A program made the position numbers and the translations under genes. Shown here piece by piece: positions 7,409-15,183 of a stretch of 64,000 nucleotides of DNA. The stretch is taken from contig JAIQEY010000009.1 of NCBI GenBank assembly GCA_020073565.1, forward strand, positions 62,001-126,000, written 5' to 3'. This DNA comes from Terriglobia bacterium (GTDB lineage Bacteria > Acidobacteriota > Terriglobia > Terriglobales > Acidobacteriaceae). Under the pieces are notes generated by a model. It searched no databases, had not been told where the DNA came from, and was given only the letters and a program-made list of their open reading frames with translations. Position 1 is the stretch's first letter, and each line of letters begins with the position of its first letter.

Positions 7409-10075
7409 CTAACACGAGTTAGAGGCAGCCTCGGGCATCAGCACCTCTTCAATAGCCTTCTCGACCGGCAACGCCCGACCTTCTAACCAGGCCGTTACGC
7501 CTACCGTGTTGGCCAATGCCTGCCGTGCCGGGTGCAGACTCGCTTCCAGTTTGGCTTGTTCCGCCGGCGTGAGCGGAGCGCCGATATTTTGGCGCAGCGC
7601 AGCCGCGGCGCCCGCCAGCCGCAGCGAACGCTCTGCTTCGAGTTGAGCGGCTGCTGAGCACGCGAAATACTCCAGCAGGCGGGCAATTCCACGTTTGTGG
7701 TCCAGTTCCTGGAAAAGTTTTATGCTTTCGCGGTACATCGAGCGCGCTGAGGGATAATTCCCCTGTTCCCTGGCTAAGCTTCCCAAATCGGCGAGCGTGC
7801 CAGCGATGCCCCAGCGGTCATCGAGTTCCCGAAAAATTGCCAAGCCCTGTTCGTACAATGTCCGCGCGCCTGCGAAGTCCCCCTGATCGCGAGCGACATC
7901 TCCCAGGTAGTTTATCGACCAGGCGACACCTGTCCGATCTCCCAATTCTTGGAAGATTGAGAGGCACTCCGCGTATAGGGATCGGGCGCGGGCATTATCA
8001 CCCTGCAGTTTGACGATATTTGCCAGATTACTGAGAGAACGAGCGACAGCCTTCTGGTCGCCCAACTCTCTCCATAGCACCAGGCTTTCTTCGGACAGAG
8101 CGCGCGCACCGGGGACGTCACCTCGGTCCCGAGCGCCGACCGCCAGCGCGTTTAGAGAGACCGCTGCACCGTGCTTGTCGCCTAACTGCCGAGCGATGTC
8201 CAGACTCTCCCTGATGAGTGCATCCGCCGCGGCATAATCTCCCTGTCCGGTGGCGAGCACGCCTGCGGCAAAAAGCGCTCGCTCTCGCGCCTTCGTGGGA
8301 GCTGCCGCTCCTGCCATTGCCAGCAGCCTGCCCAGCCGGGCTCTGCCTTCCGCGAGATACTCGCGCATCTCCCAAAACCGAAACAAGGCTGCGCCGAGAC
8401 GCAGACCCCACTGCGCATCTCCGCTTTCTGTCAGCCACTCCAGGGCGGCGCGAAAATTGTCATGTTCGACCGCGAAGCGTTCCAGGTACTCCACGCCATC
8501 TGCACCACTCTGCTCCGCGGCGGCTTCCTCGGCCAGCACGAGGCAGTAGGCGGCATGGGCGCGTTTCGTCGAGGCCTGCTCGGCGCTTGCCTCCAGTTTT
8601 TCCAGAGCGTACTCGCGAATCGTTTCCAGCATAACGAACCGCGATTCACCCTTCGCTTGCTCGACTTGCTGCACCAGGCTTTTGTTCACCATGGATGCCA
8701 TACCGTCGAGCATATCCAAATCGAGGTCGCCTTTGGTGTCGCACACAGCTTCCGCGCCTTCCAGAGTGCATCCGCCCACGAACACCGATAATCCTCGGAA
8801 CAGCTTCTGCTCGGCAGGGCTCAGGAGGTCGTAGCTCCAATCCATGGCAGCGCGAAGGGTCTGCTGCCGCTGAGGCATGTCCCGCGCGCCGCCCGTCAGT
8901 AGCTGCAACCGGCTCGTCAGGCGTGTCTGCATGGAAGAGGGCGAAAGAACTTTGACCCGGGCGGCTGCGAGCTCGATCGCGAGAGGCAGACCATCCAACC
9001 GGGCGCAAATCTCGGCGACAGCGGGGGCGTTTTCGCGGTTAAGTTCAAAATCTGGCTTGACGGCGACGGCGCGTTGCACGAACAGCGCGACCGCAGGGTA
9101 ATGCGACAGGACGTCAACCGGAGGCATGGACCGCGAATCCGGCAGCGCAAGCGGCGGCACCGGAAATTCATGTTCTCCATACACGTGCAGCGCTGCTCGA
9201 CTCGTTACCAGGATTTTAAGATTCGGACCCACAGCCAGAAGCTCGGCCACGGTCGGTACCGCCTGAACCAGGTGCTCGAAATTGTCCAGGAGTAGCAGCA
9301 TGGGTGCGCGCAGTTGTTCTTGTAAGGTCTGCTTGAGTACTTCGAGCGGCGACTGCCCTCCCGCCTCCCGGATCCCCAAGGTCTGAACGATCACGGAAGC
9401 GATCAAGCCAGGATCGCTCAGCGAGGAGAGCGAAACAAAATGAGTGCCACCTGGAAAGCACTCGACAAGGCCACTCGCCACCTGCACCGCGAGGCGCGTT
9501 TTGCCGATCCCGCCTGGACCCGTGACCGTCACCAGTCGCACATCCTGACGCAACAGGAGTTCTTTGGCGGCAGCTACTTCTTTCTCCCGCCCCACGAAGC
9601 CGGTCCGCTGCACAGGAAGATTCTTGGGGCGGGTCTGCACCTGCTTAACTGGCTTCTCCGAGAAGCGGTCGCGCATGGCCGATAGTTCCCGTGCTACGTC
9701 TCTACCCGAGATCTCGGACTTAGCCTCGACCACAGCTGCGATGAAGCGGTATCCCCGGCCGGTGATGGTCTGCACGAAGCGCGGCTGCCCGGAGTCGTCC
9801 TTCAGGACCTGGCGAATCTTGCGGATGGCGGCGTTGATGCTGTTGTCGGTGTCGAGGAAGACGTCCTTGCCCCAAATCCGTTCGATGATCTGGTCGCGGG
9901 TCACAATCTGCCCCCTTCCCTCAATTAGAAGGGCCAGTAACTCCACGGGAATGCGTTCCAGCTTGAGAACCCGGCCGGCGCGGCGCAGTTCGTAGGTGCG
10001 CAGATCCAGGTCCAAGTCCTCACCGAATCGGATCGAGTCTGGCCGTTTGACTGGGTCGGACGCCACGGCAACCAC
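7409..10075 (-). CDS. winged-helix / NB-ARC-type ATPase / TPR transcriptional regulator
   Basis: This 888-residue protein has three parts. Residues about 15-115 are an OmpR-type winged helix (RTYELRRAGRVLKLERIPVE, then TDNSINAAIRKIRQVLKDD and GRGYRFIA). Residues about 150-450 are a STAND-type ATPase with Walker A GPGGIGKTR and Walker B LLLLDNFEHL. The C-terminal third (about 590-830) holds repeated TPR-like units such as GDYAAADALIRESLDIARQLGD and GDNARARSLYAECLSIFQELGD. This is the AfsR/MalT-like plan of a ligand-sensing activator. It faces away from the cupredoxin gene across about 200 bases, so it may control that gene. The signal is unknown. Confidence 0.88.
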   Translation of the reverse strand: MVAVASDPVKRPDSIRFGEDLDLDLRTYELRRAGRVLKLERIPVELLALLIEGRGQIVTRDQIIERIWGKDVFLDTDNSINAAIRKIRQVLKDDSGQPRFVQTITGRGYRFIAAVVEAKSEISGRDVARELSAMRDRFSEKPVKQVQTRPKNLPVQRTGFVGREKEVAAAKELLLRQDVRLVTVTGPGGIGKTRLAVQVASGLVECFPGGTHFVSLSSLSDPGLIASVIVQTLGIREAGGQSPLEVLKQTLQEQLRAPMLLLLDNFEHLVQAVPTVAELLAVGPNLKILVTSRAALHVYGEHEFPVPPLALPDSRSMPPVDVLSHYPAVALFVQRAVAVKPDFELNRENAPAVAEICARLDGLPLAIELAAARVKVLSPSSMQTRLTSRLQLLTGGARDMPQRQQTLRAAMDWSYDLLSPAEQKLFRGLSVFVGGCTLEGAEAVCDTKGDLDLDMLDGMASMVNKSLVQQVEQAKGESRFVMLETIREYALEKLEASAEQASTKRAHAAYCLVLAEEAAAEQSGADGVEYLERFAVEHDNFRAALEWLTESGDAQWGLRLGAALFRFWEMREYLAEGRARLGRLLAMAGAAAPTKARERALFAAGVLATGQGDYAAADALIRESLDIARQLGDKHGAAVSLNALAVGARDRGDVPGARALSEESLVLWRELGDQKAVARSLSNLANIVKLQGDNARARSLYAECLSIFQELGDRTGVAWSINYLGDVARDQGDFAGARTLYEQGLAIFRELDDRWGIAGTLADLGSLAREQGNYPSARSMYRESIKLFQELDHKRGIARLLEYFACSAAAQLEAERSLRLAGAAAALRQNIGAPLTPAEQAKLEASLHPARQALANTVGVTAWLEGRALPVEKAIEEVLMPEAASNSC

Positions 10076-10283
10076 TCCCCCACAGGTGAGCGTAATTCTA
10101 CATCGGTTGCACCACGCCTCGACAAGGCCACTATTTTCTGCAGCTTACGAATTCATTTGGATTAAGCAATCTTAAGGCGTTCGCCATGGTCAAGCCATAT
10201 CGGTTGCGGCACTATGCGTCCCGTGAGCCAAGTCAATCAAGAGAACGTTAATGAAGAAAACAACAAGAATGGAGGCATCGACA

Positions 10284-10865
10284 ATGAACACGGTAGCGAA
10301 GTTCGTTTTACTCACTGTCTGTCTGATGTTCGCTGGGGCGACGTGCGCGTTTGCGCAAGCAAAAACACCGCGTCCCATACAGCACCCGGTTACGCCAGAA
10401 AATCCACCCAGTCTCGCACAGGTTGTGGCTTTGGACGAATGCGATCCGGCCACTTTTAATGCCGCGCTTGGGCCCGACTTCTGCAAGAACGTCACGATTG
10501 GAGCATTTACGACGTTGTCCGACTTGTTTGCCAAAGCAGCCGCCGGCACTCCGGACCCAGGCTGGGACTTCGAACCGGACACACTGCAGATCAAGAAAGG
10601 TACCACTCTTAGCATCGTCGACCAGGGCGGCGAACCTCACACCTTCACCGAGGTGGCAGAGTTCGGCGGCGGCTTCATACCGGGGCTCAATGCGCCAGGC
10701 GAGAACACGGTTCCGGAATGTGCCGGCGGCTTTTCGAACGTCGCGGTAGCCAGGACCCGAATCCTGCAAGGCAGCCAAGTTCACATCACGGGTCTGTCGA
10801 AAGGTACACATCGTTTTGAGTGCTGCATCCATCCGTGGATGCGCGTGAAAGTCGAGGTGAAATGA
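10284..10865 (+). CDS. secreted cupredoxin (plastocyanin-like) domain protein
   Basis: The start at 10284 follows GGAGG with eight bases between; an ATG 33 bases upstream has only a weak site. The 193-residue precursor has a signal peptide (FVLLTVCLMFAGATCAFAQ) and one type-1 copper domain at its C-terminal half. Likely ligands are the histidine in GGEPHTFTEV and the cysteine, histidine and methionine in FECCIHPWMRVKVEV. Extra cysteines (DECDPATF, PDFCKN, PECAGG) may form disulfides. It probably carries electrons or copper in the periplasm. A large regulator gene is divergent. Confidence 0.85.
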   Translation: MNTVAKFVLLTVCLMFAGATCAFAQAKTPRPIQHPVTPENPPSLAQVVALDECDPATFNAALGPDFCKNVTIGAFTTLSDLFAKAAAGTPDPGWDFEPDTLQIKKGTTLSIVDQGGEPHTFTEVAEFGGGFIPGLNAPGENTVPECAGGFSNVAVARTRILQGSQVHITGLSKGTHRFECCIHPWMRVKVEVK

Positions 10866-11189
10866 CACCGTGGCACGCGTGTGAAAGAATGCGCGAACTG
10901 GGCACTAAGACGGAGGCGAAGCATCTTTCTTGATTCGCTTGGCAGAGTGCTTCGCCAGCCTGTCGGGCTGCCTCCACTCTTTTCGCCTGCTTTTGCGAAA
11001 AGGGTGGGGGCCCCGGGCGATCTCATAAGTTTGCAGATGTTGGAATGGTTCAGCATAGAGGCAGATCGAGCGTCACGGTCGTCTTTTCCCTTACGTTCCG
11101 AGATCTGAAGTGAAAGGCGGGGCGTCAACGAGATGGTACTGAAAAAACCTTCTCGTGTTGCCCAAAGAACATACCTAAAGGAGATACAA
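10866..11189. other. intergenic region with a strong hairpin, no gene
   Basis: No gene is seen between the cupredoxin and the second OsmC gene. The stretch contains the long hairpin described at 10973-11008 and an outer GGCAG...CTGCC pairing just before it. It could be the leader of the OsmC mRNA or a processing site. Confidence 0.4.
10973..11008. repeat. inverted repeat / stable hairpin
   Basis: CACTCTTTTCGC (10975-10986) pairs with GCGAAAAGGGTG (10995-11006) around an 8-base loop, with one G-T wobble; a further pair and a wobble extend it outward. There is no T tract on either strand, so it is not a classical intrinsic terminator. Confidence 0.6.
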
Positions 11190-11777
11190 ATGAAGAACGC
11201 CAGATTGGCGACTGCACAGATGCTTGAAAAGACTGTCAACGGAGTTGCGGTTGATGACCTATCTAAGACCATTGATGCCATCAAAGCCACTCCAGCGATC
11301 GCGAAATTCAACTTTCGCATTCGCAATCAATGGGTGAACGCTGGCCAAAATCGCTCGACGGCGGACACGTTTTACGGTGCCGGCCAGGAACAATCGCGAC
11401 TGATGCCGTTTGTGCTGGAGGCCGATGAGCCCCCGGTTCTGCTCGGCAAGGATACCGCTGCCAACCCGGTCGAACATCTGCTCCACGCCCTGGCATCTTG
11501 TTTGACTACGTCCATGGTCTATCACGCAGCGGCGCGCGGCATTCAGATCGAAGCAGTCGAGTCTTCTTTGGAAGGCGACATTGATTTGCACGGATTCCTT
11601 GAACTGGACAAGAACGTTCGCAACGGCTACCAGGGAATCCGTGTCAACTTCAAGATCAAAGCCGACGTGCCCGACGAGCAACTGCAGGAGATTAGCCAAC
11701 TGGGGGCGGGACACTCCCCGGTGTTCGACTCGCTGATCAACGGAGTGCCTGTCTCGGTAACGGCGGAACGGCTTTAA
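11190..11777 (+). CDS. OsmC family protein, single-cysteine variant
   Basis: The ATG at 11190 follows AAAGGAGATACAA; the longer frame from 11133 is not needed. The 195-residue protein has an N-terminal extension, then the OsmC core: NPVEHLLHALASCLTTSMVYHAAARG with the first cysteine, IEAVESSLEGDIDLHGFLELDKNV, and SPVFDSLINGVPVSV where the second cysteine of classical peroxidases would lie. With that cysteine absent a standard two-cysteine peroxidase cycle is unlikely, and a related thiol or binding role is possible. A terminator-like hairpin follows about 25 bases after the stop. Confidence 0.85.
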   Translation: MKNARLATAQMLEKTVNGVAVDDLSKTIDAIKATPAIAKFNFRIRNQWVNAGQNRSTADTFYGAGQEQSRLMPFVLEADEPPVLLGKDTAANPVEHLLHALASCLTTSMVYHAAARGIQIEAVESSLEGDIDLHGFLELDKNVRNGYQGIRVNFKIKADVPDEQLQEISQLGAGHSPVFDSLINGVPVSVTAERL

Positions 11778-11801
11778 CGCCGCGGAACCACAAAGCTCGT
11801 G

Positions 11802-11839
11802 CCCTGGGTGGAAACCAACCGACCTGCCCAGGGGTTTTT
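11802..11839 (+). terminator. intrinsic terminator after the OsmC gene
   Basis: CCCTGGG (11802-11808) pairs with CCCAGGG (11827-11833) and is followed by GTTTTT. It lies 25 bases beyond the OsmC stop codon and would end that transcript. Confidence 0.65.
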
Positions 11840-11867
11840 CTGTCCCTCGTCCTGAGCCCGATCTTAG

Positions 11868-12044
11868 CTGTGGGAATCCCACTCGATGTAGCAAGTCCTG
11901 GAAACGCGCGTCCGAGCGCAACTCGTCGAGCCGTGGATCGACCCCCATCCAGATCATGCAGATGGAACGGGCCTGGTAGGCACTTTCGAGACCCCGAAGC
12001 GCCTTGTCCCGATCCCCCAGGCCAGGCAGGTGATAGCGATCTCC
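11868..12044 (-). pseudogene. relic of the C-terminus of a TPR protein
   Basis: Minus-strand translation between a stop at 12047-12045 and about 11868 gives GDRDKALRGLESAYQAR followed by VDPRLDELRSDARFQDLL and HRVGFPQ. This is the characteristic last TPR and tail (LGD-x-D-x-AL-x-WLE-x-AY..., VDPR-x-D-x-LRSDPRFQDLLRR-x-GLP) of large acidobacterial kinases or winged-helix/TPR proteins. The normal stop is missing and the frame is broken upstream, so only about 59 codons remain recognisable. It lies in the gap before the SIS gene and overlaps no supported gene. Confidence 0.6.
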
Positions 12045-12109
12045 TCAACGCGACCGAAGATTGTAGCGGTGCCGAGGCTGGTGTAGGATGGCCGCGCGAC
12101 CAGATATCA

Positions 12110-13171
12110 ATGACCTCCTCGACGCACTTCATGCGAGACATACTCCGACAACCCGCTGAGCTTCAGCGGACGATTTCCCACCTTACCGGCGCTGGTCGCG
12201 TGTCCCTTCTGGAAGCCGCCGGGATGATTCAGCGCGCTCGTGAGGTTTTCGTGACGGGCATTGGCGCCAGTTGGCACGCTGCGCTTGGCGCGGGAACGCT
12301 TTTCAGCTTGCATGGACGGCCGGTGTACACCGTGGAGGCGGGTGAACTGTTGCATTTCACTTCGATTCCATCGAAGGCCGTCGTCATTGCGATCTCGCGT
12401 ACGGGCCGAAGTATTGAGATTGTGCAACTGCTGTCGACAATTCGTGCGAGCGGAGCCTCGCTGATCGGCATAACGAACTCACCCGAAAGTCCGCTGGCCA
12501 CCGAGGCGGAAGCGTCCATCGTAATTCCAGTTGTTCTCGATTATGCGATCTCAGTGAATACCTATTCCACCCTGGCCCTGGCCGCGGGAGTTTTGGCGGA
12601 CTTCGCGAGTGGCGATGTTGACGCACTGGATTTTTCCTTATTGTCGCGTGCCCTGACCGAAGTTGAAACGCGATTGCAAGGGTGGCGCGAACAAATTAAG
12701 GCCACGACCTGGCTTGAGCCGCAAAGGCCGTACTATTTTCTGGCGCGGGGGCCGAGTCTGGCTAGCTGTCATCAATCGAGATTACTGTGGGAAGAAGGCG
12801 CGAAATCGCCCGCGACAGCGATGAATACCAGTGGCTTTCGACATGGGCCGCAGGAGACAGTCCGCGCGGGAATGCGCTTCGGCATCTTCATCGACCCGCT
12901 AAAAATGCGTGCTCAGGATCTGGCTGTTGCCGACGATTTGCGAAGTCTGGGTGCGTCGGTCATGTTGATAGGCCAGAGAATCCCCGAAGGGAATGGGCAC
13001 CTGGTGTTTCAGCTTCCGGAACTGCCGCCGAATTGGCAATTTGCCGTTGACATCATTCCTGCACAACTCGCGGCTGAGCAATTGGCCAGACTCGCCGGGG
13101 TGGATTGCGATTCGTTCCGCGTGTGCTCCTACATAGTGGAAGACGAACATGGCTTGCTGAAGAAGCCGTAG
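12110..13171 (+). CDS. double SIS-domain sugar isomerase/deaminase-like protein (GlmS C-terminal type)
   Basis: I begin at the ATG at 12110 (MTSSTHFMRDILRQPAELQR), which aligns with the usual start of this family; the open frame extends upstream through relic sequence. An ATG at 12131 is possible. The 353-residue protein has two SIS domains: VFVTGIGASWHAALGAGTLF and VIAISRTGRSIEIVQLLS in the first, YYFLARGPSLASCHQSRLLW and FRHGPQETV in the second. It resembles the isomerase half of glucosamine-6-phosphate synthase without the glutaminase domain, as in AgaS/FrlB-like enzymes of amino-sugar or Amadori catabolism. It heads a plus-strand sugar-related cluster. Confidence 0.85.
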   Translation: MTSSTHFMRDILRQPAELQRTISHLTGAGRVSLLEAAGMIQRAREVFVTGIGASWHAALGAGTLFSLHGRPVYTVEAGELLHFTSIPSKAVVIAISRTGRSIEIVQLLSTIRASGASLIGITNSPESPLATEAEASIVIPVVLDYAISVNTYSTLALAAGVLADFASGDVDALDFSLLSRALTEVETRLQGWREQIKATTWLEPQRPYYFLARGPSLASCHQSRLLWEEGAKSPATAMNTSGFRHGPQETVRAGMRFGIFIDPLKMRAQDLAVADDLRSLGASVMLIGQRIPEGNGHLVFQLPELPPNWQFAVDIIPAQLAAEQLARLAGVDCDSFRVCSYIVEDEHGLLKKP

Positions 13172-13385
13172 TGACTTGTTCGGCTTCCTGTCTAGTCTGC
13201 TGGCAATCGCGATTCCGATTTTTTGCTACTCTCCGCACCTTCTGCTAGGCTATGCCCGCGAGATACGAGGGAAATCACAGTGATTGAACACCAGTGAGAC
13301 AGTACTCCGCCGCATCTTCGCGAAGAGCGCCTGTGACTTCAGAACTTGTCCCACGAAAAGCTGACGAGTAAGGGGTGTCGCGTAC

Positions 13386-14354
13386 ATGAGCAAAGCCGAA
13401 ACCATTCTCGAAAGAATGAATCAGAAGCGGCCCATCCTGGGCGATGGCGGCTACCTTCTGGAACTCGAGCGCCGCGGGTGGGTGGACAGTGGTTCCGGGC
13501 GCGAAAAAGTGGGTACGGGTAAGGGCAGCGGGCAATTCACCCCCGAGGTTGCGATCGAACATCCCGATGCGCTACGCGAATTACATCGAGAGTTCCTGAA
13601 GGCCGGATCGGAAGTTCTGCAGGCACTGACTTTCTTTGGCACCCGCGAAAAACTCAATCGAGCAGGATATGGTCAGCAAACGGAAGCCATCAACGCCGCC
13701 GCGGTGCGCATCGCCCGGGAGGTTGCCGGCGACAACGCGCACGTGGCCGGATCGGTTTCGCGCACCCAGCTGTTTGAAAGAGAAGGGCGGTCCGCCGCCG
13801 GACATGTGCGCGAGCTGCTGAACGAGCAAGTGCTTTTGCTGAAGAATGCGGGTGTGGATTTCCTCATTATGGAAACCTTCTTCCATCTGGAGGAAATGCT
13901 GATAGGGCTGGACTGTGCGCGGAGTACCGGGCTGCCGATTGTGGCCACAATGACCTTCCGTCCGAAACTCACCGAGTGCAGCGACGGACACTCCCCGGCA
14001 GAATGCGCAAAAGCCATGGTGGGGGCTGGGGCGCACGCGGTGGGGGCGAACTGTGAGCAGGAACCCGACCGCATGCTGGGCATCCTGCGGGAAATGCGGA
14101 ACTCGGTCAGCGTACCGATCGCGGCGCAACCGGCTGCGTTTGGCACGACAGATGCAATACCCTGCTTCACCCGTCTTCCGGAGTTTCCCGACGGGATGGA
14201 AGCAATTCAACTACCCCGAAGTTCTTTCGAACGTTTTGGATCGGTGGCGGTGTCAGAAGGTATTCAGTTTGTCGGGGGATGCTGTGGGTGCAATGCGGCT
14301 TACATCCGCGCCGCAGCTCAAGGTTTGACGGCTTCCAATAGCAATTCGAGGTAG
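13386..14354 (+). CDS. homocysteine S-methyltransferase family protein
   Basis: This 322-residue protein is a BHMT/MmuM-like (beta/alpha)8 barrel. It opens with GDGGYLLELERRGW and retains the three zinc-binding cysteines expected for thiol methylation: GANCEQEP and the pair in GGCCGCNAAYIRA. Zinc in this family activates homocysteine, with the methyl donor varying between betaine, S-methylmethionine and others; the donor here cannot be read. AAGGGG lies ten bases before the ATG. It sits between a SIS gene and an oxidoreductase pair, so a role in sugar or betaine utilisation is possible but unproven. Confidence 0.85.
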   Translation: MSKAETILERMNQKRPILGDGGYLLELERRGWVDSGSGREKVGTGKGSGQFTPEVAIEHPDALRELHREFLKAGSEVLQALTFFGTREKLNRAGYGQQTEAINAAAVRIAREVAGDNAHVAGSVSRTQLFEREGRSAAGHVRELLNEQVLLLKNAGVDFLIMETFFHLEEMLIGLDCARSTGLPIVATMTFRPKLTECSDGHSPAECAKAMVGAGAHAVGANCEQEPDRMLGILREMRNSVSVPIAAQPAAFGTTDAIPCFTRLPEFPDGMEAIQLPRSSFERFGSVAVSEGIQFVGGCCGCNAAYIRAAAQGLTASNSNSR

Positions 14355-14472
14355 TTCCGTCGATGAAACGTCAGAGCCCAGGTTGCTAGGCTGCTTGACA
14401 CTGGTGCGTGGTACTGATAAAACTCCGGCCTTATGGACCTCCCCAAAAGAGGTTCCACGCGGAGTTTCAAGT

Positions 14473-15171
14473 ATGGGCGGACAGGGGATTGAACGTCGAG
14501 AAATCCTCCGTTACATTGGGCTCGCTTCCGTGGCGAGCACTTTTCCGGGTTTCCGCCAATGGGCGTTTGCCTGCTCTCACGCTGCGCCGGATGCAGGTCT
14601 TGCACAGGCTGCAAAGTCATCCTACAAGCCTCTTTTTTTCTCCCCACCACAGTTTCGACTCGTAGAGCACCTGGCCGAGATGATCATTCCCGCTGACGAC
14701 ACTCCCGGCGCGCGGGAGGCAGGAGTCGCCGAGTTTATCGACTTTATGGTCGCGAACCGCGTTCCGGTTAGTGGCAGCGACGAAATGTCCCAGAACCTTG
14801 CCGCCGGTTCCGCGGCCCAGGCACATTTTGTTGCCGGACTCGGCTGGTTGGATGCGCACAGCAAGTCTCAGTTTGGGCACGAATTCCTGGACTGCAGCGC
14901 GGAGCAACAAAACACTCTGCTCCAAGCAATCGCCTACAAAGAAAAGTACACGCCTACCACTGAGCTCGGCCGAGAATTCTTCCAATTGATGCGCGATTAC
15001 ACGGTTGTCGGATACTACACCACCAAAATAGGGTTGGAGAGCCTGGGCTACCCGGGCCTGCGCACCGCCTGGCCGAAAATGCCAGGTTGCACTCATCCCG
15101 ATGATCCCGAGCACGCGCATCTTCGGGAATCGAGCTCCGCAAATCTGTCCGCATTCAATATCGTGAAATAG
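14473..15171 (+). CDS. gluconate 2-dehydrogenase subunit 3 family protein, Tat-exported
   Basis: The ATG at 14473 follows GGAGTTTCAAGT and gives 232 residues. The N-terminus holds a twin-arginine motif (ERREILRYIGLASVASTFPG), so it should be exported folded. The body has the gluconate-dehydrogenase gamma-subunit pattern: FFSPPQFRLVEHLAEMIIPA, PGAREAGVAEFIDFM and the tail GYYTTKIGLESLGYPG. It lies 12 bases before the GMC oxidoreductase, which lacks its own signal, so the flavoprotein probably travels as a complex with this subunit. A cytochrome subunit is not adjacent. Confidence 0.88.
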   Translation: MGGQGIERREILRYIGLASVASTFPGFRQWAFACSHAAPDAGLAQAAKSSYKPLFFSPPQFRLVEHLAEMIIPADDTPGAREAGVAEFIDFMVANRVPVSGSDEMSQNLAAGSAAQAHFVAGLGWLDAHSKSQFGHEFLDCSAEQQNTLLQAIAYKEKYTPTTELGREFFQLMRDYTVVGYYTTKIGLESLGYPGLRTAWPKMPGCTHPDDPEHAHLRESSSANLSAFNIVK

Positions 15172-15183
15172 AGAGGATCCTTC

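Noticed and set aside
11259..11957. 232-codon minus-strand frame over the second OsmC gene
   Set aside because: Only its first 30 residues resemble a protein (the TPR relic); the rest is antisense to OsmC, so only the relic was annotated.
13210..13228. AATCGCGATT followed by CCGATTTTTT after the SIS gene as a terminator
   Set aside because: The palindrome has no usable loop, so a stable terminator hairpin is doubtful.
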